From NCBI GenBank assembly GCA_030827745.1, contig JAURDW010000007.1:1-44483 (forward strand): a DNA stretch of 44,483 nucleotides. Direction: 5' to 3'. The translations under genes and the position numbers were made by a program. The notes below the pieces were generated by a model. That model worked only from the letters and a program-made list of their open reading frames with translations, did not search any database and had not been told where the DNA came from. Position 1 is the stretch's first letter. Each line of letters opens with the position of its first letter. This document shows positions 14,901 to 24,000 of the stretch, one piece after another. This DNA is from Candidatus Poseidonia sp. Lineage in GTDB: Archaea > Thermoplasmatota > Poseidoniia > Poseidoniales > Poseidoniaceae.

Positions 14901-15414
14901 TGCCGACCGCTTAGGCTGCGTTGATACCGACGGCGACAATTACTCCGACCCCACACCCGACTGGCGTGCAGGAGACGGCGCAGATGCCTATCCAGAGGAC
15001 GCCTCGCGGTGGATTCTCGAGCCCGAAGCCGAGGGCATCTCCTTGGCCTCGCCAACCGTGATCATTGGCGGTGGCGTCGGTATTTTGGTGATGGTGGCTC
15101 TGCTTGCAGTTCTCTTGCGCCGACGTGGTGGCCCCAACGAAGGCGAATGGGCCGTGACCCAACTCAACATGGAGGCCCCTGCTTACGGTGCCTCGGCTGG
15201 TTACGTCGCTGCGCCCCCCGGCTTTGGAACACCTCCGCAAATCGGCCAACCCACGGGTACGGCCCCGCAAGCGACTGCTCAGCCGTTCTACGCTCCACCG
15301 CCGGTTCAACCGGACCCGTCAACCGAGTACTACAACGGCCTCATTGCGCAGGGGTATCCGCATGAAGATGCCGTTCGCTACACGCAACAGTACTTCGCTG
15401 AATTCCGTGGCTGA
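11947..15414 (+). CDS. Membrane-anchored surface protein with propeller-like repeats and TSP3 calcium-binding repeats
   Basis: The protein has 1155 residues. It begins with a signal peptide (hydrophobic TSAALATLLLLSVLLTAP, ~residues 8-25). Residues ~45-495 hold repeated units of the type G-x-I-Y/L-V-A-G...FG...T with recurrent VVAGYF, IYVAGLT and LYLGGSF strands, resembling SBBP-type beta-propeller repeats. Residues ~502-1015 are TSP3-like repeats (DSDNDGIPDYTDNCP, DGDGYGDN, GCxDSDGDG), with recurrent 'CPTVAGTSTLDRLGC' modules. These Asp-rich loops bind Ca2+ in known families. One membrane helix follows (~1036-1058, VIIGGGVGILVMVALLAVLL), then RRR and a Pro/Gln-rich cytoplasmic tail ending in an amphipathic segment (YYNGLIAQGYPHEDAVRYTQ). 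The likely role is a cell-surface adhesin or scaffold; the substrate is unknown. No Shine-Dalgarno is visible before the ATG. Confidence 0.85.
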   Translation: MGHRTFATSAALATLLLLSVLLTAPESPAVLADPNPSTASGRSSSPEVFLASGGSTSHDEFTGAIVASDNGYFVAGEVNSSAQALTFGTHTYTPTSPYSNGNDFYLASLDETGGWTFLVGADHSQGGVSFMTDVAASTGKPVLSGYMYGPVSFGQTTLNTAVQFDGFIASTDAAGNWMWAKGFQTKPNSSTDSSIPQAIAVDQTGDVIVAGYFSGETDFGGTSINVSNAEIFVAKLDGMNGALKWVVSGGGIGSQQVTDVVVDAGGSIYVAGLTQNNILFGTNSYTTVGTQDSFLLKVSPSGAFQSLTGYGIANQAVTLNNLAIDGSGNLYLGGSFEGTMAKNGWSITANKGGADLFFIKEGTTPANQWAATGGSNTGDGLQGMEVTSKGEIVFTSFFLDGTFSAGTKSTTGTSSSWIASLDADSMMGGLTASGGWSWLDVTASNALEVGWDIAVNASDVVAVVGSFAGPSGSNTITKGTDSVSSTGGWDTFVWAVNPDLKADSDNDGIPDYTDNCPTDSNPLQENTDGDAQGDACDVDDDNDGITDNSGDNCPRSGEANWDSTQDFDNPANSSDWDRDGCKDGVEDNDIDNDGVENDADLCPRSAYQPPRPTWQSDGITDVDGDGCRDADEDTDDDGDGFEDVSDDCPTVVGTSTLGEEGCVDSDDDGWSDNFDDCPNQAGNSTLGGKNACPDTDGDGWADEDDAFDLDPTQWSDTDGDGYGDHPDGTTPDECPTVAGTSTLDRLGCTDSDGDGYSNPDSMHDTESGADAFADDPNQWSDFDGDGYGDNYANTSWEDRNPSWPGEFNAEATQQDACPTQEGTSWQNGMVGCPDQDGDGWYNLQDAFPSDPTQWEDSDGDGYGDNATGNEADACPNVAGTSTEDRLGCADSDEDGFSDPEVTWTPLQGADAFMSDATQWEDQDNDFFGDNPNGERPDACPTVRGTSTIDRFGCEDSDGDGRSDADELWTLEQGADACPLAFGNSTADRLGCVDTDGDNYSDPTPDWRAGDGADAYPEDASRWILEPEAEGISLASPTVIIGGGVGILVMVALLAVLLRRRGGPNEGEWAVTQLNMEAPAYGASAGYVAAPPGFGTPPQIGQPTGTAPQATAQPFYAPPPVQPDPSTEYYNGLIAQGYPHEDAVRYTQQYFAEFRG
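13453..14985 (+). repeat. TSP3-type Asp-rich protein repeat region
   Basis: Degenerate in-frame repeats encode D-x-D-x-D-G calcium-binding loops separated by CPTVAGTST-like modules. The DNA copies are too diverged to be exact tandem repeats, which points to old protein-level duplication. Confidence 0.8.
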
Positions 15415-15452
15415 GTTCAAGAGCGACATGCTGCTCCTCGCTTGGCCTTTCG

Positions 15453-15499
15453 TGCGGTTGACCGCATCGCACCCTTGTCACCACGTGGGTTGGCCAACC
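15453..15499. terminator. Two inverted repeats between convergent genes
   Basis: The 183-base gap between the TSP3 gene and gdhA holds TGCGGT-TG-ACCGCA (15453-15466) and the 12-base palindrome GGTTGGCCAACC (15488-15499). No T-tract follows either. They may act as a two-way terminator or be chance. Confidence 0.3.
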
Positions 15500-15597
15500 A
15501 CCTGTGCGGTGCTTTGGCGAATGTTCATCTCCACCCTATCGGCAAGGTGGCTCTGGAGGGCAAGGCTTGGACGCCAACGGTCGATGAACCGTGAACA

Positions 15598-16981
<1,384 letters not shown>

Positions 16982-17067
16982 ATTGGCCCGCCCTAATGCA
17001 GACCCTTTCTAATGGTTGTCCTCTCTTGGCCTCACCTTTTGGGTGTTCGGCGGGTTTTGGGATGATG

Positions 17068-17595
17068 TCAATAAGGGCAAACGGAGATGAACCGTTCAAG
17101 GCGTTCCACACGCCGTTGACCGTGCTCATTTGTTTCCCCCATGGCCCGAATGGCCTCTTCAATCAGGGCGTGTTCATTTTCCTGGAGACCGATGACCCGA
17201 CGCAAGCGATCGAGCATCGCCCACTCATCTTCCGTGATCACATCGTCGTCCAATGCGGCGATGAGGGCTGACTGATAGGTCGTGGCATCCCCCATGTGGT
17301 GGCCACCGTAGCTGGAATCCTCTGAAAAAGGCGAGGGTACCTCGCCTTCAACCACCGCACGGCACTCGGCCGTGTCGGCGGGCGCAACCCCCAAGGCTTG
17401 TGCAAGAATGTGGAGGATTTGCGCTTCGTCATCGGTCACGATGTTGTCATCAAAGGCAACACGGAGCGTTTCGAGATAGAGATAGAGACCACGGGAAGGT
17501 TGGAGAGGCATGAATTGATTGACGGCCCGCTCGTCTTTGAAACTTCCCAAGCGCTGAAACGGGATGAGATTTGGGTGGATGTTTTCCTTTGTCAT
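17068..17595 (-). CDS. Small helical protein with two related halves, TerB-like in appearance
   Basis: This is a 175-residue soluble protein without signal or membrane segments. Two segments resemble each other: YLETLRVAFDDNIVTDDEAQI (~residues 40-60) and YQSALIAALDDDVITEDEWAM (~107-127), each followed by a Leu-rich helix ending near 'ALGV' or 'VIGL'. The pattern of a helix, a D-D-x-I/V-T-x-D-E turn and another helix recalls TerB/DUF533-type or EF-hand-like folds; I cannot assign the family. It is divergent from the ribbon-helix-helix gene and may share its regulatory region. gdhA lies downstream on the same strand. Confidence 0.65.
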   Translation of the reverse strand: MTKENIHPNLIPFQRLGSFKDERAVNQFMPLQPSRGLYLYLETLRVAFDDNIVTDDEAQILHILAQALGVAPADTAECRAVVEGEVPSPFSEDSSYGGHHMGDATTYQSALIAALDDDVITEDEWAMLDRLRRVIGLQENEHALIEEAIRAMGETNEHGQRRVERLERFISVCPY

Positions 17596-17599
17596 ACAG

Positions 17600-17620
17600 A
17601 TAATGTCAATTTGTCATTAT
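17600..17620. promoter_or_regulatory. Candidate operator between divergent genes
   Basis: ATAATG and CATTAT arms flank a core in which TGTCA is directly repeated (TGTCA-ATT-TGTCA). Ribbon-helix-helix regulators bind short repeats like these in tandem, and the adjacent gene encodes one. The site lies 5 bases from the minus-strand ATG. Confidence 0.45.
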
Positions 17621-17630
17621 TTGAGTTACG

Positions 17631-17637
17631 TTTATAG
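17631..17637. promoter_or_regulatory. TATA-like element usable in both directions
   Basis: TTTATAG on the plus strand reads CTATAAA on the minus strand. It sits 37 bases from the plus-strand ATG (17675) and 35 bases from the minus-strand ATG (17595), so a single element could serve both divergent promoters with leaders of about 10 bases. Confidence 0.4.
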
Positions 17638-17674
17638 GGTGGTCATGGGTGTATAGGTTTACGAGGGAACAGGA

Positions 17675-18049
17675 ATGACCCAGCCAACCACCGCCGTATC
17701 GTTGCGAATTACCGAGGAGGACTTGGCCCTGCTCGACGCACGTGTGGGCTTTGACGGGGCTCGAAACCGTTCGGATGTCGTACGCCTCGCCATCCAAGAA
17801 TTCCTTCACAACCAACCGCTTCTCGCCGACATGAAATCCATTCGTATCCCCTTGGGCCGCCACGATCAGCTCCAGCTCGGAAAACTCTACGAGTTGCAGG
17901 GCACCACGCCCGAGGTCGCTGCTCAAGAGGGTTTGAAATTGTACATCAAGAAGGCGACTGCAGAATTGCAGGTCGTCAGTGACACACTCGATTCGGTTCT
18001 GGAGGCGTCCAGAGCCGAGACGATACGACGCAGCGAATACCAACAATAA
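17675..18049 (+). CDS. Ribbon-helix-helix DNA-binding protein
   Basis: The protein has 124 residues. The N-terminus TAVSLRITEEDLALLDARVGFDGARNRSDVVRLAIQEFL has the typical beta strand followed by two helices of the CopG/MetJ/Arc family. The C-terminal ~75 residues form a separate, mostly helical region that could bind a ligand or partner. Likely a transcription regulator acting as a dimer. It is divergent from the 17068-17595 gene, with an inverted/direct repeat in between, so autoregulation of the divergent pair is a reasonable inference. GAGGGA precedes the ATG. Confidence 0.85.
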   Translation: MTQPTTAVSLRITEEDLALLDARVGFDGARNRSDVVRLAIQEFLHNQPLLADMKSIRIPLGRHDQLQLGKLYELQGTTPEVAAQEGLKLYIKKATAELQVVSDTLDSVLEASRAETIRRSEYQQ

Positions 18050-18124
18050 GTGGTGAGAGAACGGAGGGGATGGGATGAATTGGCAGAACCATGGCTACAA
18101 CCACGGCGATGCCACCCCTTGGGT

Positions 18125-18321
18125 CATGCAAGACCGGCCAGTCTTGCATGGCTTTGCCTCGCTGTGTCGGCGTGCCCGTCTTGCACGTCTTGGCCGCCTT
18201 GGTTCCCAAAACCAAAACACCCCACACACCTCCCTGGAAGACGGCCAGGGAGGCTCAGATTCCACCCCTGTCAGTTGACGGGATGGTTCCCCCGTGCCCA
18301 GCCCCCCACACTTCTGGGCAC
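18125..18321 (+). other. Non-coding stretch with five consecutive hairpins
   Basis: The 334-base gap 18050-18383 has no credible gene. It holds five inverted repeats in a row: CATGCAAGAC (18125-18134 with 18141-18150); GGCGTGC paired with GCACGTC by six Watson-Crick pairs and one G-U (18169-18189); TTGGTT/AACCAA (18199-18215); CCTCCCTGG/CCAGGGAGG (18229-18253); GTGCCCAG/CTGGGCAC (18294-18321). Arms differ in sequence but are perfect or nearly so. It could be a structured leader of the helicase gene, a small RNA, or a terminator array for the upstream regulator gene. Confidence 0.45.
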
Positions 18322-18383
18322 ATTGATTCCATCCAGTGAAACCTGTCCCTTGCATGCGAATCCTTTAGGAGGGTCGCCGTTGG

Positions 18384-20498
18384 ATGGTGCCTATGAACAA
18401 GGGTGTTGAAGCGACCATCAACACCGAATTTCCATATCTGGCACATGCCACGCCACGGCCCGGCCAACTCGAGATGATTCAAGACGGTATCAAAGCCTTG
18501 AAGGAACGAAATTTTCACCTTGCGGCCGCACCCACTGGCATCGGAAAAACGGCGGCCTCTTTGGCAGCCGCTCTGCATGTTGCAAGCCAAGCAAGTTTGA
18601 AGAAGACCGTGTTCTTTCTAACCTCCCGTCAAACACAACACCGCATCGTGGTGGACACCGTCCGCCAAATCAATGCCATGCGCAAAGGCGACACTCCCGT
18701 CCGGTTGGTCGATATGGTCGGGCAAGCAGGCATGTGCGTGCAACCCTTTGCAAAAGAATCGCCTCTTGTCTTTTCCCTGCTGTGCAGTCAACATCGGAAA
18801 ACCCGGTCCTGCAAACCATGGATAACGCCCGCGCCTGGTCTAAAGCGTCGCATCCTTGCCTCGCCCCTCCACGTCGACGAACTTGTCGGGATCAGCCGGA
18901 CCCACACCGAAAACGGCGCACCTGCCCAGACCTGCCCTTGGAAAGCCGCTCGGGAGGCTGTGAGCGGTGCGGACGTCTTTGTGGGGGATTACAACCACCT
19001 CTTCGACGACGGCGTAAGGGATTCCAGCCTCAAAGCCATGGGGCTCTCTCTCGAAGACATCATCGTCATTGTCGATGAAGCGCACAACTTGCCCGACCGC
19101 ATCCGCATGACCTTGGAGAAGCGGTTGACACTCACGATGATTCGCAACGCCCAGATTGAACTCGAAGAATACGGCGGTTTGCTCGCCCAAGCCATGAAGG
19201 CTCCGGGCGGAGAAACGTTGGCCGTGAGCCACGACCTCGCCGTTTGGGCCTTCGAGGTGATGAAGGCGGCTCGGGCCGGGTTCACGCAACTGTTTGACGG
19301 CCTGCGACGGACGGTTTCTGGGCGGGACGAAGAATGCCCCGTGGCGGTGGAAAAGGTCCTCCACGTGCTTCAACGAGCCTGCGACGAGGTGGACGGCACT
19401 GCAGGCCAACAACACCTCGCCCCGACCGAAAAGCGCCCCGTTGTGGACGCTGCCATTCGCATGCACACGTTGCGCGACGTTCTCGCCAGCGTTGACGTTG
19501 ACATGGAGGCGGGCGATGATGGCAACCCCATGGAACCCAACGCCCACAAAGTGGCTGAGATTCTTGATTGTGTCCTCCGATTCGGAACCAGCACCGCCCT
19601 GACGATGGTCTTTGACACCAAGGGGAGAGACGGACGCATCACGACCCACCTGCTTGACCCCGGGCTTGTGTCTCAACCTGTCTTTGAGAAGTCTGCAGGG
19701 GCTGTTCTGATGTCGGGGACGCTCTATCCCCCGAGCATGTACGCCAACATCCTTGGCCTTCCAAGCGCCCGTACCACCTCGGTTGCCTACCCGTCGCCGT
19801 TTGCCGCCATGAGGAGGCCGGTGTTGGTGGCCAAAGACGTGACCACCAAATATTCAGAACGCTCACCTGACAACACGGCGTTGATTCGGCGTCACCTCCA
19901 AGCATTGATTGACGAAACCCCTGGTCATGTGGCCGTGTTTGCGCCATCGTATGCCATGCTCAACGACATGGTTGACCAAGGGCGATTTTCAGGCGTTCGA
20001 GTCATGGTCGAACAGCGAGAATGGACCAAGAACGACTTGGACCAAATCGTCGATACGCTTCTTGCGGAAAAAGAAGCAGGCCGCAAGATCCTTCTGGCAG
20101 GGGTCTTCGGTGCCCGGCTTTCCGAGGGCGTTGACTACCACAGCGGGGCGTTGGATGCGGTTGCCTGTATCGGCATTCCCAATTCGCCGCCATCGGTCCT
20201 TTCCAAAGCCCTCAAGGCCTATGCAGAGGACAGGTTTGGACGGAACCTGGCTTGGAAGTACACCGTCTCTCAACCCGCCATTAACGCCATTCTCCAGGCC
20301 ATGGGGCGACCCATCCGAGCCATTGGCGACAGGGCTCTCATCGTCTTGCTTGACCGGCGTGTGACCGACCGAACCTACACCACCTGCTTTCCAGACGATT
20401 TGCGCATGAACGAAGCCAGCGACCCCGTGTCCACCGCTCGGTTTGCTCGACGTTTCTTTGGTCGAGTCCACCGGTCTGATGCAGCCGATGGACAATAA
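18384..20498 (+). CDS. XPD/Rad3-like superfamily 2 helicase with iron-sulfur cysteines
   Basis: The protein has 704 residues. Walker A APTGIGKT (~48-55) and Walker B VDEAH (~229) mark a DEAH helicase. Four cysteines near 118, 134, 143 and 184 lie between them, as in the 4Fe-4S domain of XPD, FANCJ and DinG relatives. Later motifs include SGTLYPP, a GARLSEGVDY motif V, and QAMGRPIRAIGDRALIVLLDRR (motif VI, Q..GR..R). Family members are 5'-3' DNA helicases in repair or recombination; whether this one does nucleotide excision repair is not shown. AGGAGGG precedes ATG 18384. The end overlaps the next gene by 11 bases. Confidence 0.92.
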   Translation: MVPMNKGVEATINTEFPYLAHATPRPGQLEMIQDGIKALKERNFHLAAAPTGIGKTAASLAAALHVASQASLKKTVFFLTSRQTQHRIVVDTVRQINAMRKGDTPVRLVDMVGQAGMCVQPFAKESPLVFSLLCSQHRKTRSCKPWITPAPGLKRRILASPLHVDELVGISRTHTENGAPAQTCPWKAAREAVSGADVFVGDYNHLFDDGVRDSSLKAMGLSLEDIIVIVDEAHNLPDRIRMTLEKRLTLTMIRNAQIELEEYGGLLAQAMKAPGGETLAVSHDLAVWAFEVMKAARAGFTQLFDGLRRTVSGRDEECPVAVEKVLHVLQRACDEVDGTAGQQHLAPTEKRPVVDAAIRMHTLRDVLASVDVDMEAGDDGNPMEPNAHKVAEILDCVLRFGTSTALTMVFDTKGRDGRITTHLLDPGLVSQPVFEKSAGAVLMSGTLYPPSMYANILGLPSARTTSVAYPSPFAAMRRPVLVAKDVTTKYSERSPDNTALIRRHLQALIDETPGHVAVFAPSYAMLNDMVDQGRFSGVRVMVEQREWTKNDLDQIVDTLLAEKEAGRKILLAGVFGARLSEGVDYHSGALDAVACIGIPNSPPSVLSKALKAYAEDRFGRNLAWKYTVSQPAINAILQAMGRPIRAIGDRALIVLLDRRVTDRTYTTCFPDDLRMNEASDPVSTARFARRFFGRVHRSDAADGQ

Positions 20499-21012
20499 GG
20501 CCCGTCCGAAGGTTCATGTGGGCTCGTACGCTCCAAGCCGTATGGACGAATGGACCTCGCTTGATATTGAGACCGTGACAACGGAGCCCACCAAGCCCGA
20601 GGACGATGGATTGACCGGCCTCAGCACCAATGCCGCCACGCTCCAAAGCGAGTTTGAGGGGCGTCCCACCCACCTTGACGAGGTGAAACAACGCCATCTC
20701 GAAGTTCTGGTGACCGCTGGAATGCTTCCCGAATCCGGCTTGGCCGATGTTCATCCCGAGCGCGCTCTTTCTTGGGTCGTCAATTCCATCAACGGTCGAT
20801 TGAACCCCGACGGACTGACCATCCCGCTCTTGGGCAGTTCCCTCGAAAATGTTCAACTGAAAACGAAGGTCACCGATGAGGCCACCGTGGTGATGTTGAC
20901 CGTCGAAGACGGCGAACACCCCGAACTTGTCCGCGAACTCCCGCTCCCTCTCGACGCTGCATCAACGCTCGAAGCCACCTTTCACCAAGGGCGCCTTCAC
21001 CTTCGTTGGTGA
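20488..21012 (+). CDS. Small protein with HSP20/ArsA-C-like C-terminal domain
   Basis: This 174-residue protein starts at ATG 20488, inside the end of the helicase gene; ATG 20479 is an alternative. The first ~100 residues are acidic, low in hydrophobics and unrecognised. The last ~60 residues (LKTKVTDEATVVMLTVEDG...RELPLPLDAASTLEATFHQGRLHLRW) have the strand pattern of alpha-crystallin/HSP20-like domains found at the end of some ArsA proteins, with the LPLPLD...A.F..G.L.L signature. The overlap implies co-translation with the helicase, so it may be a partner or chaperone for it. It ends 15 bases from the convergent giant gene. Confidence 0.6.
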   Translation: MDNKARPKVHVGSYAPSRMDEWTSLDIETVTTEPTKPEDDGLTGLSTNAATLQSEFEGRPTHLDEVKQRHLEVLVTAGMLPESGLADVHPERALSWVVNSINGRLNPDGLTIPLLGSSLENVQLKTKVTDEATVVMLTVEDGEHPELVRELPLPLDAASTLEATFHQGRLHLRW

Positions 21013-21027
21013 TTCTTCGCTGGCGAT

Positions 21028-24000
21028 TCACCGCTGTGGAAGCGACTGCATCTGGGAGATTTCCCCACTCATTCGGTTCAGGGCCTGGACCGCCACTTGT
21101 TGGTGCTGAGCACCCATCTCTTCCCGGCTGTATCGAGCCATCTCAAAGGTGTTGTCAAGGGCCGTCAACGCTTCTTCCGAAACACCTTCGAGAGCTTGCC
21201 GGATAGCGAACTCAAATTCACGGACCGTCTCAAAGTCACGGCGCAAGAAGCCCCGCTGTTGCAACAAGGAACAGAGGTCCTGATAGCACGTAAAGATCGC
21301 TTCCCGTGTTGCATCGCCGGCAGCCAGCAGTTCTGCGGTGTAGGCAAAGACCTCAGCCGCATCCTTCAGGAGGTCATCCGAGGCTTTCTTGCGACGGTAA
21401 AGCACCACACCACCTGCCGCCAAGGCTGCGATCAATGCGATGATGGCGTAAGACCACCACGGCGTGGCAACCTGCTCGGCTTCGTAGGCGTATGCCGGAG
21501 CAAACCCTTGGTCACGGAGGAGTTTGAACGCCTGAAGCGATTGGTTGGAGAGACGAGCGTCTTGAACCACGATGTCCAAGGTCAATTCACCGTACTCATC
21601 GGTATCGCCGTAAGGAGGGTCGGCGACGAAATCCATGGAAATCTTCCCGTTGCCGTCGCTCAACCATGTCTTTGAAGCCAGTTGTGAATTGGTGTCGTTG
21701 TAAAGGTAAACCGAAACACCGATGCCTTGCAACCCTGCACGGGTGTCTTGAGCGATGATGGTAACGGTTCCACCGACGTTCTCTTGACTCCCCTCAACGA
21801 CTTCGAGGAGGTCAACCGTGATGTCAGCATTAACCTGAACAAACATCAATTTGCTCACACTGGCAGCGTTGAGGTACAGGCTGTCGTTGCGAGCGACATC
21901 CACATGGAAATACTGCGAGCCAACATTCAGCCAATAAGGAGCTGTTGAGGACAGAGCAAAGTTGCCGTTTGACCACTCCACGCTCGTGCTCGGGAAACAA
22001 CGGGCGCCTTCACGCTCGTTCGTGCAATCCGAGCCGTTGCCGATGGCAATCGTGAGCCCTTCAAAGACCTCGCCCGAACCACCGACTTCTTGAACGGAAC
22101 CAACGAAGTACACGGGCGCAAACACGTTGTCGGAACGGGTAACCCACGAAGTGGATTGGTTGGTATCGAGAACGATCTGGAGGTCAGACCAGACATGGAC
22201 CGTCGAGGAGGCTGAGGCGGCAAGATGGGCTTGCGTCCCTTCAAAGTCAACTCGAAGTGTGTGGTCACCTCGGGCAAGATCCATGGTCACAGGCACGGTA
22301 GCGCTCCATGCACCGTCGGCACCTGTCGTGGTCGTAAACAGCGCCACACCGTCGAGGCTCACGACCAAGGATTCGCCGACCAGTCCGTCGCGGTCAACGG
22401 TGTCGAAGTCGTAGAGACGCCCGCTGATGTCCCAGGTGTCTCCTCTCGTGGCATCAATGCCGTCTTCAAAGAGCAGCGTGACCCACGCTCGGTGAGCGAG
22501 GAAGAAGGACACGTTTCCTACATCCCCTCGATAATACCCTTGGGGAGCAACTTCGGCGTAGAGAGTTCGGTCGCCAAAGTCGAAGATATCGGGTACGGTC
22601 CATTCGTAAACGAAGATGCCGCTTGCATCGGTTTGTACCGTGGAGATGACGATGCCCTCAACCACCAGCTGCACTTGGTGGTTCGCAACACCGACCACCT
22701 GATTGTCCACCACTGAACCGCTGATGGTGACGGTTTCGTTGACGGCCACGGGCGTGGTGATGTCCACCGTGACGAGAACAGGACTGAAAATCTCCCAGAG
22801 GCCGGTCGCATTGCTCGGCAAGTAGGCCGTTGTTCCCGTGAAGCGGGTCTCAAGGGCCACGGGGCCCAACGGAGCGTCTGCGGGGACAGGATGAATCGCT
22901 GTGAACAACCCGGTGGCATCGGTGGTCGTGTTGGTCAACCAAGCACCGCCAAGCCAGACCTCGATGGTCAAATTGGCGAGCGGGTTGTCAACCACATCAA
23001 GCAAACGCCCCTGAATGGTCATCGTGGTCTCGCGGTCGGCGTCGCCGGTGGCCGTGATGAGCAAAATTTTGGTTGGAACACTGACGTTGAAATCGACCGT
23101 TGCCGAACTTGGCAGATAATACTCGGGGTTGTTGATGTCGCCAAAGCCAACAGGGTCGACCCATTCTCGGCCTCCCCGGAACTCGACGCTGATTTGATGG
23201 GGACCGGCGGCCGTGTCTTCTGGAAGCGTGTAGGCAAAGGCAAACGTCCCGTCGGTGCTGTTGGTTTCCATGCTCGCCACGGGAATCCCGTCGATGAGCA
23301 GGTGGACCACAGCGCTTGCATTCACGCCATTCCTTTGCAAGGGGAGGGCCAAATCGTCAAGCAATTGACCGTTTACAAGCAGGGTCTCTCCAGCAGTCAA
23401 GACGCTCGGGGCACTCAGGATGGTGAGATCGGTTGCTCCAAGCACGACGAATTTCGTTGAGGCGTTGGCGCCCACAAGACCGGTGCTGCCTGCGATGCCG
23501 TTGTAGCCTGCATGCATGTCAGCAGGCCCGACACTCATGTTGGCGGGAACGGTGAGGTTGCCCCAAGCTGTGCCGTTGGCGGCCGTCAGAACCGTGATTT
23601 GAACCGGGGAGGCGTCATTCAGCGTGGCGGCGAGAGACACCACGATGCTTTGGTTCGCAAGCGGCAAGCCTTGGTTGTCACGCAAAAGCACCGAGAACTC
23701 CACGAGGCCACCTCGTTCGGTTCGGTCGTTGAGGGACGGCTGGCCGATGCCATCCAAGGTCGGTTTGATGAAATTCATGACCGAGAAACCTCGGGCATCG
23801 AACGTGGTGTTGTTTTCCGAACCAACATAGAAATTGACGTTTGGAATGTAGGATGCCTCAAGAAGATGCGTCCCTGCTGCAAAAGTCTCGCTGAGACGGA
23901 CCGTGGCGTTCCACAGACCGTTTGCACCCACCGCACCCCCTGTCACGGTGAATCCAGAGGGAAGACCATCGATGGCAAAGAGAACGTTGGCGTTGGGCAG

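Noticed and set aside
13453-14985. Repetitive GACGGCGACGG-like DNA as a CRISPR or tandem array
   Set aside because: Repeats are in frame, degenerate and encode TSP3 calcium loops; there are no uniform spacers.
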